From NCBI GenBank assembly GCA_022712835.1, contig JAFLJU010000261.1:1-6950 (forward strand): a stretch of 6,950 nucleotides of DNA. Reading direction: 5' to 3'. The notes beneath the pieces are model-generated. The model had not been told where the DNA came from and did not search any database. It worked only from the letters and a program-made list of their open reading frames with translations. The stretch comes from Desulfobacteraceae bacterium. Lineage in GTDB: Bacteria > Desulfobacterota > Desulfobacteria > Desulfobacterales > Desulfobacteraceae. Positions 1 to 6,239 of this stretch are shown here, one piece after another. How positions within the stretch are numbered: position 1 is the stretch's first letter; each line of letters opens with the position of its first letter. A program made the translations under genes and the position numbers.

Positions 1-27
1 AACGAAAGTTATACTCTATTCCCTTTG

Positions 28-1455
28 TTATGCGTTGTCTTTTTGCTTTTTCAACCGTTTGCTAAGGGCGGGTTGAGAGATTCCCAGCATCCGGCTTGCA
101 AGGGTTTGGTTGTTATCAGACCTTTCCATGGCTTCTCGTACTAGAGCTGTTGTAACGGTGTGAAGATCGGGCAGGTTTTCGGGAAAGATAATCGTTTCCC
201 CTGATGAATTCATAACGGATTTATCCCTTATCAGGGTCTTGTCCATAAGGTTTTCAAAAGATTTTATGGAGAGTATTTGTTTTTCGTCATGGGTGGTCAT
301 GGCATCATATACCATGGCCTCAAGTTCCCTGATATTACCGGGAAAATCATAGGCCTGAAAGGTAATAATGACCTGGGAATCCAGCTTTGGAATAGTGATT
401 TGCATTTGAGCCGCAATTTTTCCAATAAAGTGAGCCAGTAATAGGGGGATGTCGTGTTTGCGTTCACGCAAAGCGGGTAAATGGATTGAATGTGTAAAGA
501 GTCTGTAATAGAGGTCTTTTCTGAACAGCCCTTTTTCCATACGGGTCTTAAGATCATAATTTGTAGCTGCGATAATCCTTGCCCCCAAGGGCCTTGCACT
601 GTCAGACCCCAAAGGATAATATTCTCTTTCCTGGAGCAGGCGTAAAAGCTTTACCTGTGAGGTTGGGTTTAAATCACCGATTTCATCCAGGAACAAAACT
701 CCCTGACCCGCTTTTTCCACAAACCCGGGTCTGTTTTGCCGGGCACCGGTGAATGCTCCTTTAACATGTCCGAACAGGGTATCGCTGAGCATGGTATCAT
801 CAAGTCCTGCAATATTCACGGGGCAAAAAGGTTTATCCTTGTAGCCAGCCTGATGCAAAGCTCTTGCCACAAGCTCCTTGCCGGTTCCAGATTCACCCGT
901 AATGGTGACAGATTGATGAGAACCTGCAATGGCTTCAATATACTCAAAGATACGATACATGGCCGGATCTTTTGTAATAATGGATGAAAAGACAGAGGGA
1001 TCCTTCATCTTTTTTTTGGAAAAAAACCTGGATTGCAGGGAGGCTATTCCCATTTTTAAATCATGGAGATCAAAGGCATGTTTCATTGTCGTGATGAGAC
1101 GGTTTTCTTCCACCGGTTTAACCAGATAATCAAATGCCCCTCTTTTTATACAATTTACTGCGGTTTCCACACTGTCCATTCCCGTGATAACGATGACCTG
1201 GATATGGGGGAACTCACCGATGATCCCTTCCAGGATTTCTTCTCCGGAAAAATAGGGCATGATCAGGTCGAGCATCACAATATTAACCGGATGGGCCTTG
1301 AGAATTTTAAGCACATCCCTGCTGTCCTGGCATCTTAAAACCTGGCTGATGCCATTTGCCAGAAGCACGATCTCCATACTGTCCAGGGCGGTTTTCTCGT
1401 CATCCACCAGCAGCACCGACAATTCAGAATCTAAAAAGGGTTCCATATCCATCAC
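28..1455 (-). CDS. Sigma-54-dependent response regulator, NtrC/AtoC type (REC-AAA+-Fis HTH)
   Basis: Cytoplasmic transcription activator that, when phosphorylated, uses ATP hydrolysis to open sigma-54 RNA polymerase complexes. The N-terminal receiver domain (about residues 12-125) shows the acidic pair D18/D19, phospho-acceptor D63 in MLDLIMP, T91 and K113 in the VKP motif. The central AAA+ domain has Walker A GESGTGK (187-193), the sigma-54 contact loop GAFTGA (233-238) and Walker B LFLDE (D257/E258). A Fis-type helix-turn-helix lies at about 448-470. At 475 residues with all three domains intact it is full length for the family. The longest frame starts at a GTG (1455) directly after the kinase stop codon TGA; ATG codons at 1452 and 1446 are in-frame alternatives, and none has a strong Shine-Dalgarno, which suggests translational coupling to the kinase gene. 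The cognate kinase is almost certainly the upstream gene. Its target is not proven, but a sigma-54 promoter lies before the chemoreceptor gene at 4052. Function class is very secure; the exact start is not. Confidence 0.96.
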   Translation of the reverse strand: MMDMEPFLDSELSVLLVDDEKTALDSMEIVLLANGISQVLRCQDSRDVLKILKAHPVNIVMLDLIMPYFSGEEILEGIIGEFPHIQVIVITGMDSVETAVNCIKRGAFDYLVKPVEENRLITTMKHAFDLHDLKMGIASLQSRFFSKKKMKDPSVFSSIITKDPAMYRIFEYIEAIAGSHQSVTITGESGTGKELVARALHQAGYKDKPFCPVNIAGLDDTMLSDTLFGHVKGAFTGARQNRPGFVEKAGQGVLFLDEIGDLNPTSQVKLLRLLQEREYYPLGSDSARPLGARIIAATNYDLKTRMEKGLFRKDLYYRLFTHSIHLPALRERKHDIPLLLAHFIGKIAAQMQITIPKLDSQVIITFQAYDFPGNIRELEAMVYDAMTTHDEKQILSIKSFENLMDKTLIRDKSVMNSSGETIIFPENLPDLHTVTTALVREAMERSDNNQTLASRMLGISQPALSKRLKKQKDNA

Positions 1456-3576
1456 TCATTTATTTTTTATGGTTTTAATCAAACATTGACTAACTTGCAC
1501 GCCCGGATCAGTCGAGACGCCAGTCCATGGCGGCAGCAACACTTTGGCAATGGTTTCTTTTCCGATTTCGGATGAGAATATCAGTTGTCCCCGGTGCTCT
1601 TTTATGATCTTCTCACTGATAGAAAGCCCCAATCCTGTTCCGCCACAGCTTCTTTTTGTGGTAAAAAAAGGATCTGTAATATGGTCAAGGTCCTCAGGTC
1701 TTATGCCCTGGCCCTGATCCCTGAATTCAAGAAATACAGCGTTGGTGCTTTTATCAATACCGGTAAAAACCTGTAAGGGCTGATTTTTTTGGGTTAATGC
1801 CTCACAGGCGTTTTGAATAAGATTGATGATCACTTGTTCAATCTGCTGAAAATTTCCTCTGATTGTTGGTTTTTCTTTTGAATAATGCACGGTGAAATCA
1901 TCGGTGCTCTTTTTAATCTGGTTGTTCACAAGGGTTAGAGAATGTTTTACAACAGAATTTACAAACACCTTGTTATCCATTCCTGAAACATCTTTCCTGG
2001 CATAGTTTTTCAGATCTGACACAATTGATTTTATCCGTTGGGATCCCTCAATCACGCCATCAAACAGCATATGTATTTTTTCCTTTGCCTGGGAGTATTT
2101 CAATCCTCCCAGGAAAAAATCTCCCTGATCTTTATATTCTTCGTCCAGTATTTTCTCGGCATCAATCCATACCCTCCTGAGGAGCGGTGTGTTTAAACCG
2201 ATGTATTGATTGGGATTGTTGATTTCATGTCCCATGCCGGAAACCAGTATTCCCAGCGTCACCATTTTCCCCGCCTGTTCCAGCTGCCGGCTGCGTATTT
2301 TTTCCTGGGTAATATCATGACAGGAGATCAAAATGGTGCCTCCGCCAATGCAGACTCTCTTGATGGTGACATCAAGAAAATGCTCATTGCCAAATTTATC
2401 CTGGATGGTAATTTCAATATTTTTGAGTTCCTGTCTCTCATCGAGTTTTTTTATGGAAAACAAACGACTTCCCAGTAATTTTTCAATATTATCCATCCAC
2501 CAGATTTCTTCCAGATTGAATCCAAAAATATGTTTAACACTTGGGCTGATAAAAAAGAAATTTCCGTCATCATTGGTAATAAAAACAGCATCGGAAATAC
2601 TGGATAAAATAACACGATGCATCTCTTCAGAGAATTTTAACTGGTCAATCCCAATTTTATAGGAAGGCAAATCCTTAAAACTTTGGACAATGCCCAGCCA
2701 TTGTCCTGAAGGATCCTTAATGGCTCTGGCCGAGACAATACAGGGTGTTACCTGGCCTTTGTCATTAATACACCTGGTTTCAAAGTCAGCGGTTTCATTC
2801 TTCTGCAGCAACTGGTCTGCCCAGCAGTTCTCCCCTTCTCCGCATCCTTTGCAGGGGAAAATATCATAACATTTTTGGTCCACCTGCCCGGGAGGATCCC
2901 CACCTGTTATCCTGAAATAGGCAGGGTTTATGTTGAGAATATTTTTCTGGTTGTCGATGAGAGCGAGCCCCTCATCTGCGATTTCAAAAGCTTCCTGTAG
3001 TTGAATGTCCGCAATTTTCAGCTCATTTTCTTCAATTTGTCTGTCCGTCTTCCCATTGTGAATCGCTTTTTTTCTTTTCTCCAGAACGGATCTCATTGTT
3101 TTCATCAATACAATGGAGTTCTTTTCTTTTCGTTTTGCCTGGGTCACATCCTTGATGGAAGCTGCCACATGCTCTTTCCCGTTTATGGTAACCGGTTTTA
3201 AAAACACCTCGGTATCAATAATGGATCCATCAGCCAATTTATCTTTCCAGAAAAACCGCTGGGGGTTTCCCAAAAGAGCAGATCGGATTTTTCTTTTTGC
3301 CATGTCCATAGAGGTTTCGCCATTGGGCTGGTATAGTGGCGCAAAATCAGCAGGGGATTTGCCAATAATGTCGCTCCGCCCTGTCTTCCATATCTTGCAG
3401 GTCTGGGAGCTGCATTCCACAACGGTTTCGGTCAATATCAACGCCCCTTTATCAGTGGCTTCCAGCATGGCCTGGCTATGCCTCAGCTTTAATTGCAGGT
3501 GTCTGTTCCGAATCGTTTCACGGCTTAATTCCTTTTTCAGCCTGTGATTCTCGGCAATAATCTTTTTAACATCCAT
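1456..3576 (-). CDS. Cytoplasmic PAS-PAS-PAS sensor histidine kinase
   Basis: Sensor kinase expected to autophosphorylate on histidine and pass phosphate to the adjacent sigma-54 activator. A charged, probably coiled-coil N-terminus (about 1-33) leads into three PAS-like domains: about 34-150 (ending IKDVTQAKRKEK), 193-305 and 318-428 (ending CHDITQEK). The dimerization/phosphoacceptor domain has H450 in GMGHEINNPNQY, with a longer than usual stretch before the second helix (RIKSIVSDLKNYAR). The ATPase domain has the N box NLIQNACEAL (N589), DQGQG (D620) and GTGLGL (646-651). No hydrophobic membrane segment or signal peptide is seen, so the signal is probably cytoplasmic. The second PAS carries C236, C242, C245 and C251 (C-x5-C-x2-C-x5-C), a possible metal, Fe-S or redox site (inference). 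The ATG at 3576 is the only start consistent with an in-frame TAA a few codons upstream; the best Shine-Dalgarno (AAGGAGG, 3596-3602) is unusually far, 19 bases away. First gene of a two-gene operon. The signal sensed is unknown. Confidence 0.95.
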   Translation of the reverse strand: MDVKKIIAENHRLKKELSRETIRNRHLQLKLRHSQAMLEATDKGALILTETVVECSSQTCKIWKTGRSDIIGKSPADFAPLYQPNGETSMDMAKRKIRSALLGNPQRFFWKDKLADGSIIDTEVFLKPVTINGKEHVAASIKDVTQAKRKEKNSIVLMKTMRSVLEKRKKAIHNGKTDRQIEENELKIADIQLQEAFEIADEGLALIDNQKNILNINPAYFRITGGDPPGQVDQKCYDIFPCKGCGEGENCWADQLLQKNETADFETRCINDKGQVTPCIVSARAIKDPSGQWLGIVQSFKDLPSYKIGIDQLKFSEEMHRVILSSISDAVFITNDDGNFFFISPSVKHIFGFNLEEIWWMDNIEKLLGSRLFSIKKLDERQELKNIEITIQDKFGNEHFLDVTIKRVCIGGGTILISCHDITQEKIRSRQLEQAGKMVTLGILVSGMGHEINNPNQYIGLNTPLLRRVWIDAEKILDEEYKDQGDFFLGGLKYSQAKEKIHMLFDGVIEGSQRIKSIVSDLKNYARKDVSGMDNKVFVNSVVKHSLTLVNNQIKKSTDDFTVHYSKEKPTIRGNFQQIEQVIINLIQNACEALTQKNQPLQVFTGIDKSTNAVFLEFRDQGQGIRPEDLDHITDPFFTTKRSCGGTGLGLSISEKIIKEHRGQLIFSSEIGKETIAKVLLPPWTGVSTDPGVQVSQCLIKTIKNK

Positions 3577-3595
3577 ATTTAATTACTTGATCAGT

Positions 3596-3602
3596 CCTCC
3601 TT
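3596..3602 (-). promoter_or_regulatory. Shine-Dalgarno-like AAGGAGG with long spacing to the kinase start
   Basis: On the minus strand the sequence AAGGAGG lies upstream of the kinase ATG at 3576. The spacing is 19 bases, where 5-9 is usual. No ATG, GTG or TTG lies in the gap, and an in-frame TAA in the gap rules out an N-terminal extension. Either the site works at long distance, it works through a non-standard start codon, or it is coincidental. Confidence 0.45.
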
Positions 3603-3622
3603 AACCGTTTTTCCCAGCTATC

Positions 3623-3636
3623 TTTGGTATACCAAA
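3623..3636. promoter_or_regulatory. Perfect 14-bp palindrome, possible operator
   Basis: TTTGGTATACCAAA is an exact inverted repeat with no spacer, located 47-60 bp upstream of the kinase ATG. Symmetry of this kind is typical of sites for dimeric helix-turn-helix proteins. It lies next to a TATGAT hexamer on the minus strand (3637-3642) that could be a -10 element of the kinase promoter, so a bound protein could repress or autoregulate the operon. The palindrome is seen directly; the regulatory role is inference and the binding protein is unknown. Confidence 0.45.
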
Positions 3637-3748
3637 ATCATAGAAAAAACAAATCTTATCCTTAGCTTCCTTTGGGAGAAAAAAAAATCATTCGGCCAGA
3701 TGTCTGACTTCTAATACTTTTCTATAACCAGAGGAATAGACTATAATT

Positions 3749-3834
3749 AAAGTTATACACTCGATTTCCAACTAAATTTTCAACCCCAACAGGGCGCTCC
3801 CAACCGGATGCCATGCAAAAAGTTATAACACGAT
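3749..3834 (+). repeat. Two near-identical AAAGTTATA-type motifs, 70 bp apart
   Basis: AAAGTTATACACTCGAT (3749-3765) and AAAGTTATAACACGAT (3819-3834) align with only two single-base gaps. Their starts are 70 bp apart, close to seven helical turns. Both lie upstream of the sigma-54-type promoter, where enhancer sites for NtrC-type activators are normally found. A third AAAGTTATAC copy lies at 5-14, just downstream of the regulator gene. The repeat is visible; a binding role is inference. Confidence 0.35.
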
Positions 3835-3862
3835 CAATCCCGGATCCCATCCATTTAAAAAC

Positions 3863-3881
3863 ACTGAAAGGACTGAAAAGG
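3863..3881 (+). repeat. Short tandem direct repeat ACTGAAAGG/ACTGAAAAGG
   Basis: Two adjacent copies, ACTGAAAGG (3863-3871) and ACTGAAAAGG (3872-3881), differ by one extra A. They lie roughly 85-100 bp upstream of the predicted sigma-54 start point, within the usual range for activator sites. Such short purine-rich repeats also occur by chance, so the functional value is uncertain. Confidence 0.3.
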
Positions 3882-3937
3882 CAACATTACAGGGGTTTTA
3901 CCCCATCGAGCATGGAAAAGGCTTCACCCAGGACAAT

Positions 3938-3953
3938 TGGCAGACTTTTTGCA
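3938..3953 (+). promoter_or_regulatory. Sigma-54 (-24/-12) promoter upstream of the chemoreceptor gene
   Basis: The sequence reads TGGCAG, five bases ACTTT, then TTGCA, against the established consensus TGGCAC-N5-TTGCW. The invariant GG (3939-3940) and GC (3951-3952) are separated by exactly 10 bases, as sigma-54 requires. A pyrimidine precedes TGG, as in the extended consensus. Transcription would start near 3963-3965, leaving a leader of about 88 bases before the chemoreceptor ATG at 4052. The neighbouring operon encodes a GAFTGA-bearing sigma-54 activator, which makes the match more believable. Promoter function itself is inference. Confidence 0.7.
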
Positions 3954-4051
3954 ATACCCCCTCCCGGCAGACCAGGCATAACCCCGGGGGCTTTGTACTG
4001 CCATTTTTTGACAACCCTGTTTAAATTCCCGGAATAGTTTAGGACAGCCCT

Positions 4052-6103
4052 ATGAAAAATTTAAAACTGAACCAAAAAATGATAGGCGCATTCCTGGGCA
4101 TTGCCCTTGTTTGTGTGGGAATGGGCCTTTTTGGACGATTTTCCACCATGAGACTTGGCAGTTACCTGGAACAGCTGGGACAGGAAAGTCTGCCGGCCAT
4201 TGAACACCTTTCAAAACTTAAGAGCGAGGTAGGGCGTTTCATTGTCTGCCAGCGCACCATGCTTGACGCCTTTATCACACCTGGGGAGATGGACAAACAA
4301 AACCTCATTTTCAATGACGTTTTCAAGGTCTATGGAGAAAATCTGGAGCCCTTTGAAAAGATCCCCATGAACAAGGAGATAGCCTCCCTATGGAGATCAT
4401 ACCAAGAAAAATTTAAAACCTGGGAGGCTGCCAACAATCAATTTTTCCTCCATCTTAAGGCCCTTGAAGAAACCGGCATACGAAATCCCATGGCTTTGAT
4501 GGCGGTTACCGACCAGGCAAGGACGAAGTTCATGGATCGTTTTCAATCACTTACCATGACGTTATTCAACAAAGAAAAAGGAAACAGCAATCTCGGGCAG
4601 GGACTCCTGGGGGAGATCGAGGAGGTCAGATCCAGGTATCAAATCGAAAACAAAACCGTGGATTCAAATCTTGAAATACTGAAAGAACTCATCAACGCTT
4701 ACCAGAAAGTTGCCTCCAAGATTCAGTCACTTCTGGAACAAGAGCTTATTTTCGAAGCAAAAACGCTGTTTGAACAAGAGTTGCTCCCTTCGGTCAACAG
4801 CATTAGCAAAGGGTTTACCGCAATCAGCAACGAGACGAACAAAGCCCGGAACCTGGAGATCAAAATGATTGACCAGGCCATGGGCCCCTGCCTTTTGACC
4901 GGGCAGGGGGCCGTTGAGATGATCGATAAAATTGTTGATATCAATACCCAGAACGCCTCTGATTTTGTTCTGTCCGGCAACGCGTTTTTCCATAGGATAG
5001 ACAAATACGGATTCATGATCATGGTGATCGCAGTGGTGCTCGCCATAACCAGTGGTATTCTTCTTACCCGCTCCATTGTTATTCCCCTTCAGCAGGTGGT
5101 TGCAATGTCCCAGGCAATGGCAACCGGGGATTTCACCCAGAAACTTGAGATACGGCGTGGTGACGAGGTGGGATTTCTCGTAACGGCCTTGAACAATATG
5201 TCATCAAGCCTTAGCCTGATGTTCAAGGATGTTACAAAGACAGCCAACACCATGGCCTCATCATCATCAAGCCTTACCGAGATGGCAGGTCTCATGACCA
5301 ACAGCGCAGAGCACACCTCGAACAACGCCGATTCCGTCGCTGCTGCCGGCGAAGAACTCAGTTCAAACATGACCTCCATCTCAGCTGCGGCGGAACAGGC
5401 GGGATCCAACCTCAATACCGTCACCTCTGCCACGGAAGAGATGAGTTCCACCATATCAGAGATTGCAAAAAACGCTGAAACAGCCAGGGGAATTGCCGAA
5501 AATGCAGTATCAAAGGCAGATTCGGCCTCGTCCAGGGTAAAAGAGCTTGGGGCCGCTGCCAGGGAAATCGGCAAGGTCACGGAAACCATTACAGGCATCT
5601 CTGAACAGACAAATCTCCTGGCCCTGAATGCCACCATCGAAGCTGCCAGGGCGGGGGAAGCCGGCAAGGGCTTTGCCGTTGTTGCCAATGAGATCAAGGA
5701 ACTGGCAAAACAGACGGCAGAGGCAACCCTGGACATCAGCCAGAAGATCGAAATCACCCGGCAGAGCACTTCGGCAACGGCTGGAGAGATCAATGAGATA
5801 ACAAAAGTCATTGACGACATCAATGAAATTGTTGCCCAGATTGCCTCGGCCGTGGAAGAGCAATCGGTCACCACACGGGAGGTTACCGAAAACCTCTCCC
5901 AGGCTTTCACCGGCATCGGGGAGGTAAATGAAAACATCGCCCATGGTGCAGCGGCAGCAGGAGAAATTGCAAGGGACATCACAAATGTCAACTCAGCAGC
6001 CGCTGAAATATCCGGCACAGCATCACAGGTGAACATCAGCGCGGCAGAGCTGTCCAGCCTTGCCGGAAAGCTCAAAAAAACAATGGAGGCCTTCAAGGTT
6101 TAA
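4052..6103 (+). CDS. Methyl-accepting chemotaxis protein with large periplasmic helical sensor
   Basis: Inner-membrane chemoreceptor that would signal to a CheA-CheW array. A short basic N-terminus is followed by TM1 (about 10-28), a periplasmic region of about 290 residues (29-318), TM2 (about 319-339), HAMP (about 340-393) and a long cytoplasmic coiled coil. The conserved signalling tip is EQTNLLALNATIEAARAGE (518-536). Candidate methylation pairs are E434/E435, E462/E463 and E602/E603; the last two lie symmetrically about the tip. The C-terminus ends in MEAFKV, with no NWETF-type CheR/CheB tether. The sensor region appears all helical, compatible with a four-helix-bundle or helical-bimodular type, but I cannot assign a family or ligand; it contains C66 and C280. 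Start choice is supported by AGGA at 4041-4044, seven bases before the ATG. A sigma-54-type promoter lies about 100 bp upstream. Class is certain; ligand is unknown. Confidence 0.96.
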   Translation: MKNLKLNQKMIGAFLGIALVCVGMGLFGRFSTMRLGSYLEQLGQESLPAIEHLSKLKSEVGRFIVCQRTMLDAFITPGEMDKQNLIFNDVFKVYGENLEPFEKIPMNKEIASLWRSYQEKFKTWEAANNQFFLHLKALEETGIRNPMALMAVTDQARTKFMDRFQSLTMTLFNKEKGNSNLGQGLLGEIEEVRSRYQIENKTVDSNLEILKELINAYQKVASKIQSLLEQELIFEAKTLFEQELLPSVNSISKGFTAISNETNKARNLEIKMIDQAMGPCLLTGQGAVEMIDKIVDINTQNASDFVLSGNAFFHRIDKYGFMIMVIAVVLAITSGILLTRSIVIPLQQVVAMSQAMATGDFTQKLEIRRGDEVGFLVTALNNMSSSLSLMFKDVTKTANTMASSSSSLTEMAGLMTNSAEHTSNNADSVAAAGEELSSNMTSISAAAEQAGSNLNTVTSATEEMSSTISEIAKNAETARGIAENAVSKADSASSRVKELGAAAREIGKVTETITGISEQTNLLALNATIEAARAGEAGKGFAVVANEIKELAKQTAEATLDISQKIEITRQSTSATAGEINEITKVIDDINEIVAQIASAVEEQSVTTREVTENLSQAFTGIGEVNENIAHGAAAAGEIARDITNVNSAAAEISGTASQVNISAAELSSLAGKLKKTMEAFKV

Positions 6104-6106
6104 CCA

Positions 6107-6128
6107 AAAGGCATGCCCACAAGCCTTT
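6107..6128 (+). other. Small hairpin directly after the chemoreceptor stop codon
   Basis: AAAGGC (6107-6112) pairs with GCCTTT (6123-6128) around a 10-base loop, and flanking TAACCA (6101-6106) can pair with TGGTTA (6134-6139) across a bulge. The flanking arm overlaps the left arm of the larger inverted repeat at 6136-6176, so the two folds would compete. It may be a weak part of the 3' end of the chemoreceptor transcript; evidence is limited to base pairing. Confidence 0.3.
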
Positions 6129-6135
6129 ATATTTG

Positions 6136-6176
6136 GTTATAGACGACAACTTAGGAAAGAGATTGTCGTCTATAAC
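6136..6176. terminator. 14-bp perfect inverted repeat between convergent genes, likely terminator
   Basis: GTTATAGACGACAA (6136-6149) and TTGTCGTCTATAAC (6163-6176) are exact reverse complements separated by 13 bases. On the plus strand a T run (6185-6189) follows, though eight bases away from the stem, so it is not a textbook intrinsic terminator. Placement between the convergent chemoreceptor and CO dehydrogenase genes supports a shared, possibly bidirectional terminator or transcript-stabilising stem. A protein-binding operator is an alternative reading. Confidence 0.55.
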
Positions 6177-6194
6177 TGATATAATTTTTACCCT

Positions 6195-6226
6195 CATGGA
6201 CAAAGAAATCAAAAAACTTTTCCATG
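6195..6226 (-). other. Second imperfect hairpin downstream of the CO dehydrogenase gene
   Basis: CATGGACAAAG (6195-6205) pairs with CTTTTCCATG (6217-6226) with one bulged base and an 11-base A-rich loop (T-rich on the minus strand). It begins 14 bases past the stop codon of the minus-strand gene. No T run follows the stem on either strand, so it is not a canonical intrinsic terminator; it may help end or protect the CO dehydrogenase transcript. Confidence 0.35.
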
Positions 6227-6239
6227 GGAGACGGTGATG

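Larger units (their letters stand above)
3577..4051. other. Divergent intergenic regulatory region between kinase and chemoreceptor genes
   Basis: This 475-bp AT-rich stretch separates two divergently transcribed genes. I see no convincing protein gene in it. It holds a perfect 14-bp palindrome near the kinase start, two copies of an AAAGTTATA-type motif 70 bp apart, a tandem ACTGAAAGG-like repeat, a 5-bp GGGGT/ACCCC hairpin (3892-3904) and a sigma-54-type promoter facing the chemoreceptor gene. The size and motif content fit a region with upstream activator sites. No convincing sigma-70 promoter for the kinase was found; a weak TATGAT-like -10 on the minus strand (3637-3642) sits next to the palindrome but lacks a clear -35. 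Confidence 0.6.

Noticed and set aside
3742..3747. TATAAT hexamer on the plus strand as a sigma-70 promoter for the chemoreceptor
   Set aside because: No TTGACA-like element at 16-18 bp upstream and it is about 305 bp from the gene in AT-rich DNA; the sigma-54 element is a much better candidate.
3813..4037. Open frame of 74 codons in the intergenic region, plus strand
   Set aside because: No Shine-Dalgarno, proline- and glycine-scattered composition with no recognisable domain, and the sigma-54-type promoter lies inside it; better read as non-coding regulatory DNA.
5089..6096. Long 335-codon open frame antisense to the chemoreceptor gene
   Set aside because: It mirrors the alanine/serine/glutamate-rich coiled coil of the chemoreceptor on the opposite strand, is low in complexity and has no recognisable domain; a codon-bias shadow.
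6196..6237. Micro-frame MDKEIKKLFHGRR after a TATAAT hexamer (6180-6185)
   Set aside because: No Shine-Dalgarno and no -35 at suitable spacing; it sits across the imperfect hairpin, so it is more likely accidental.
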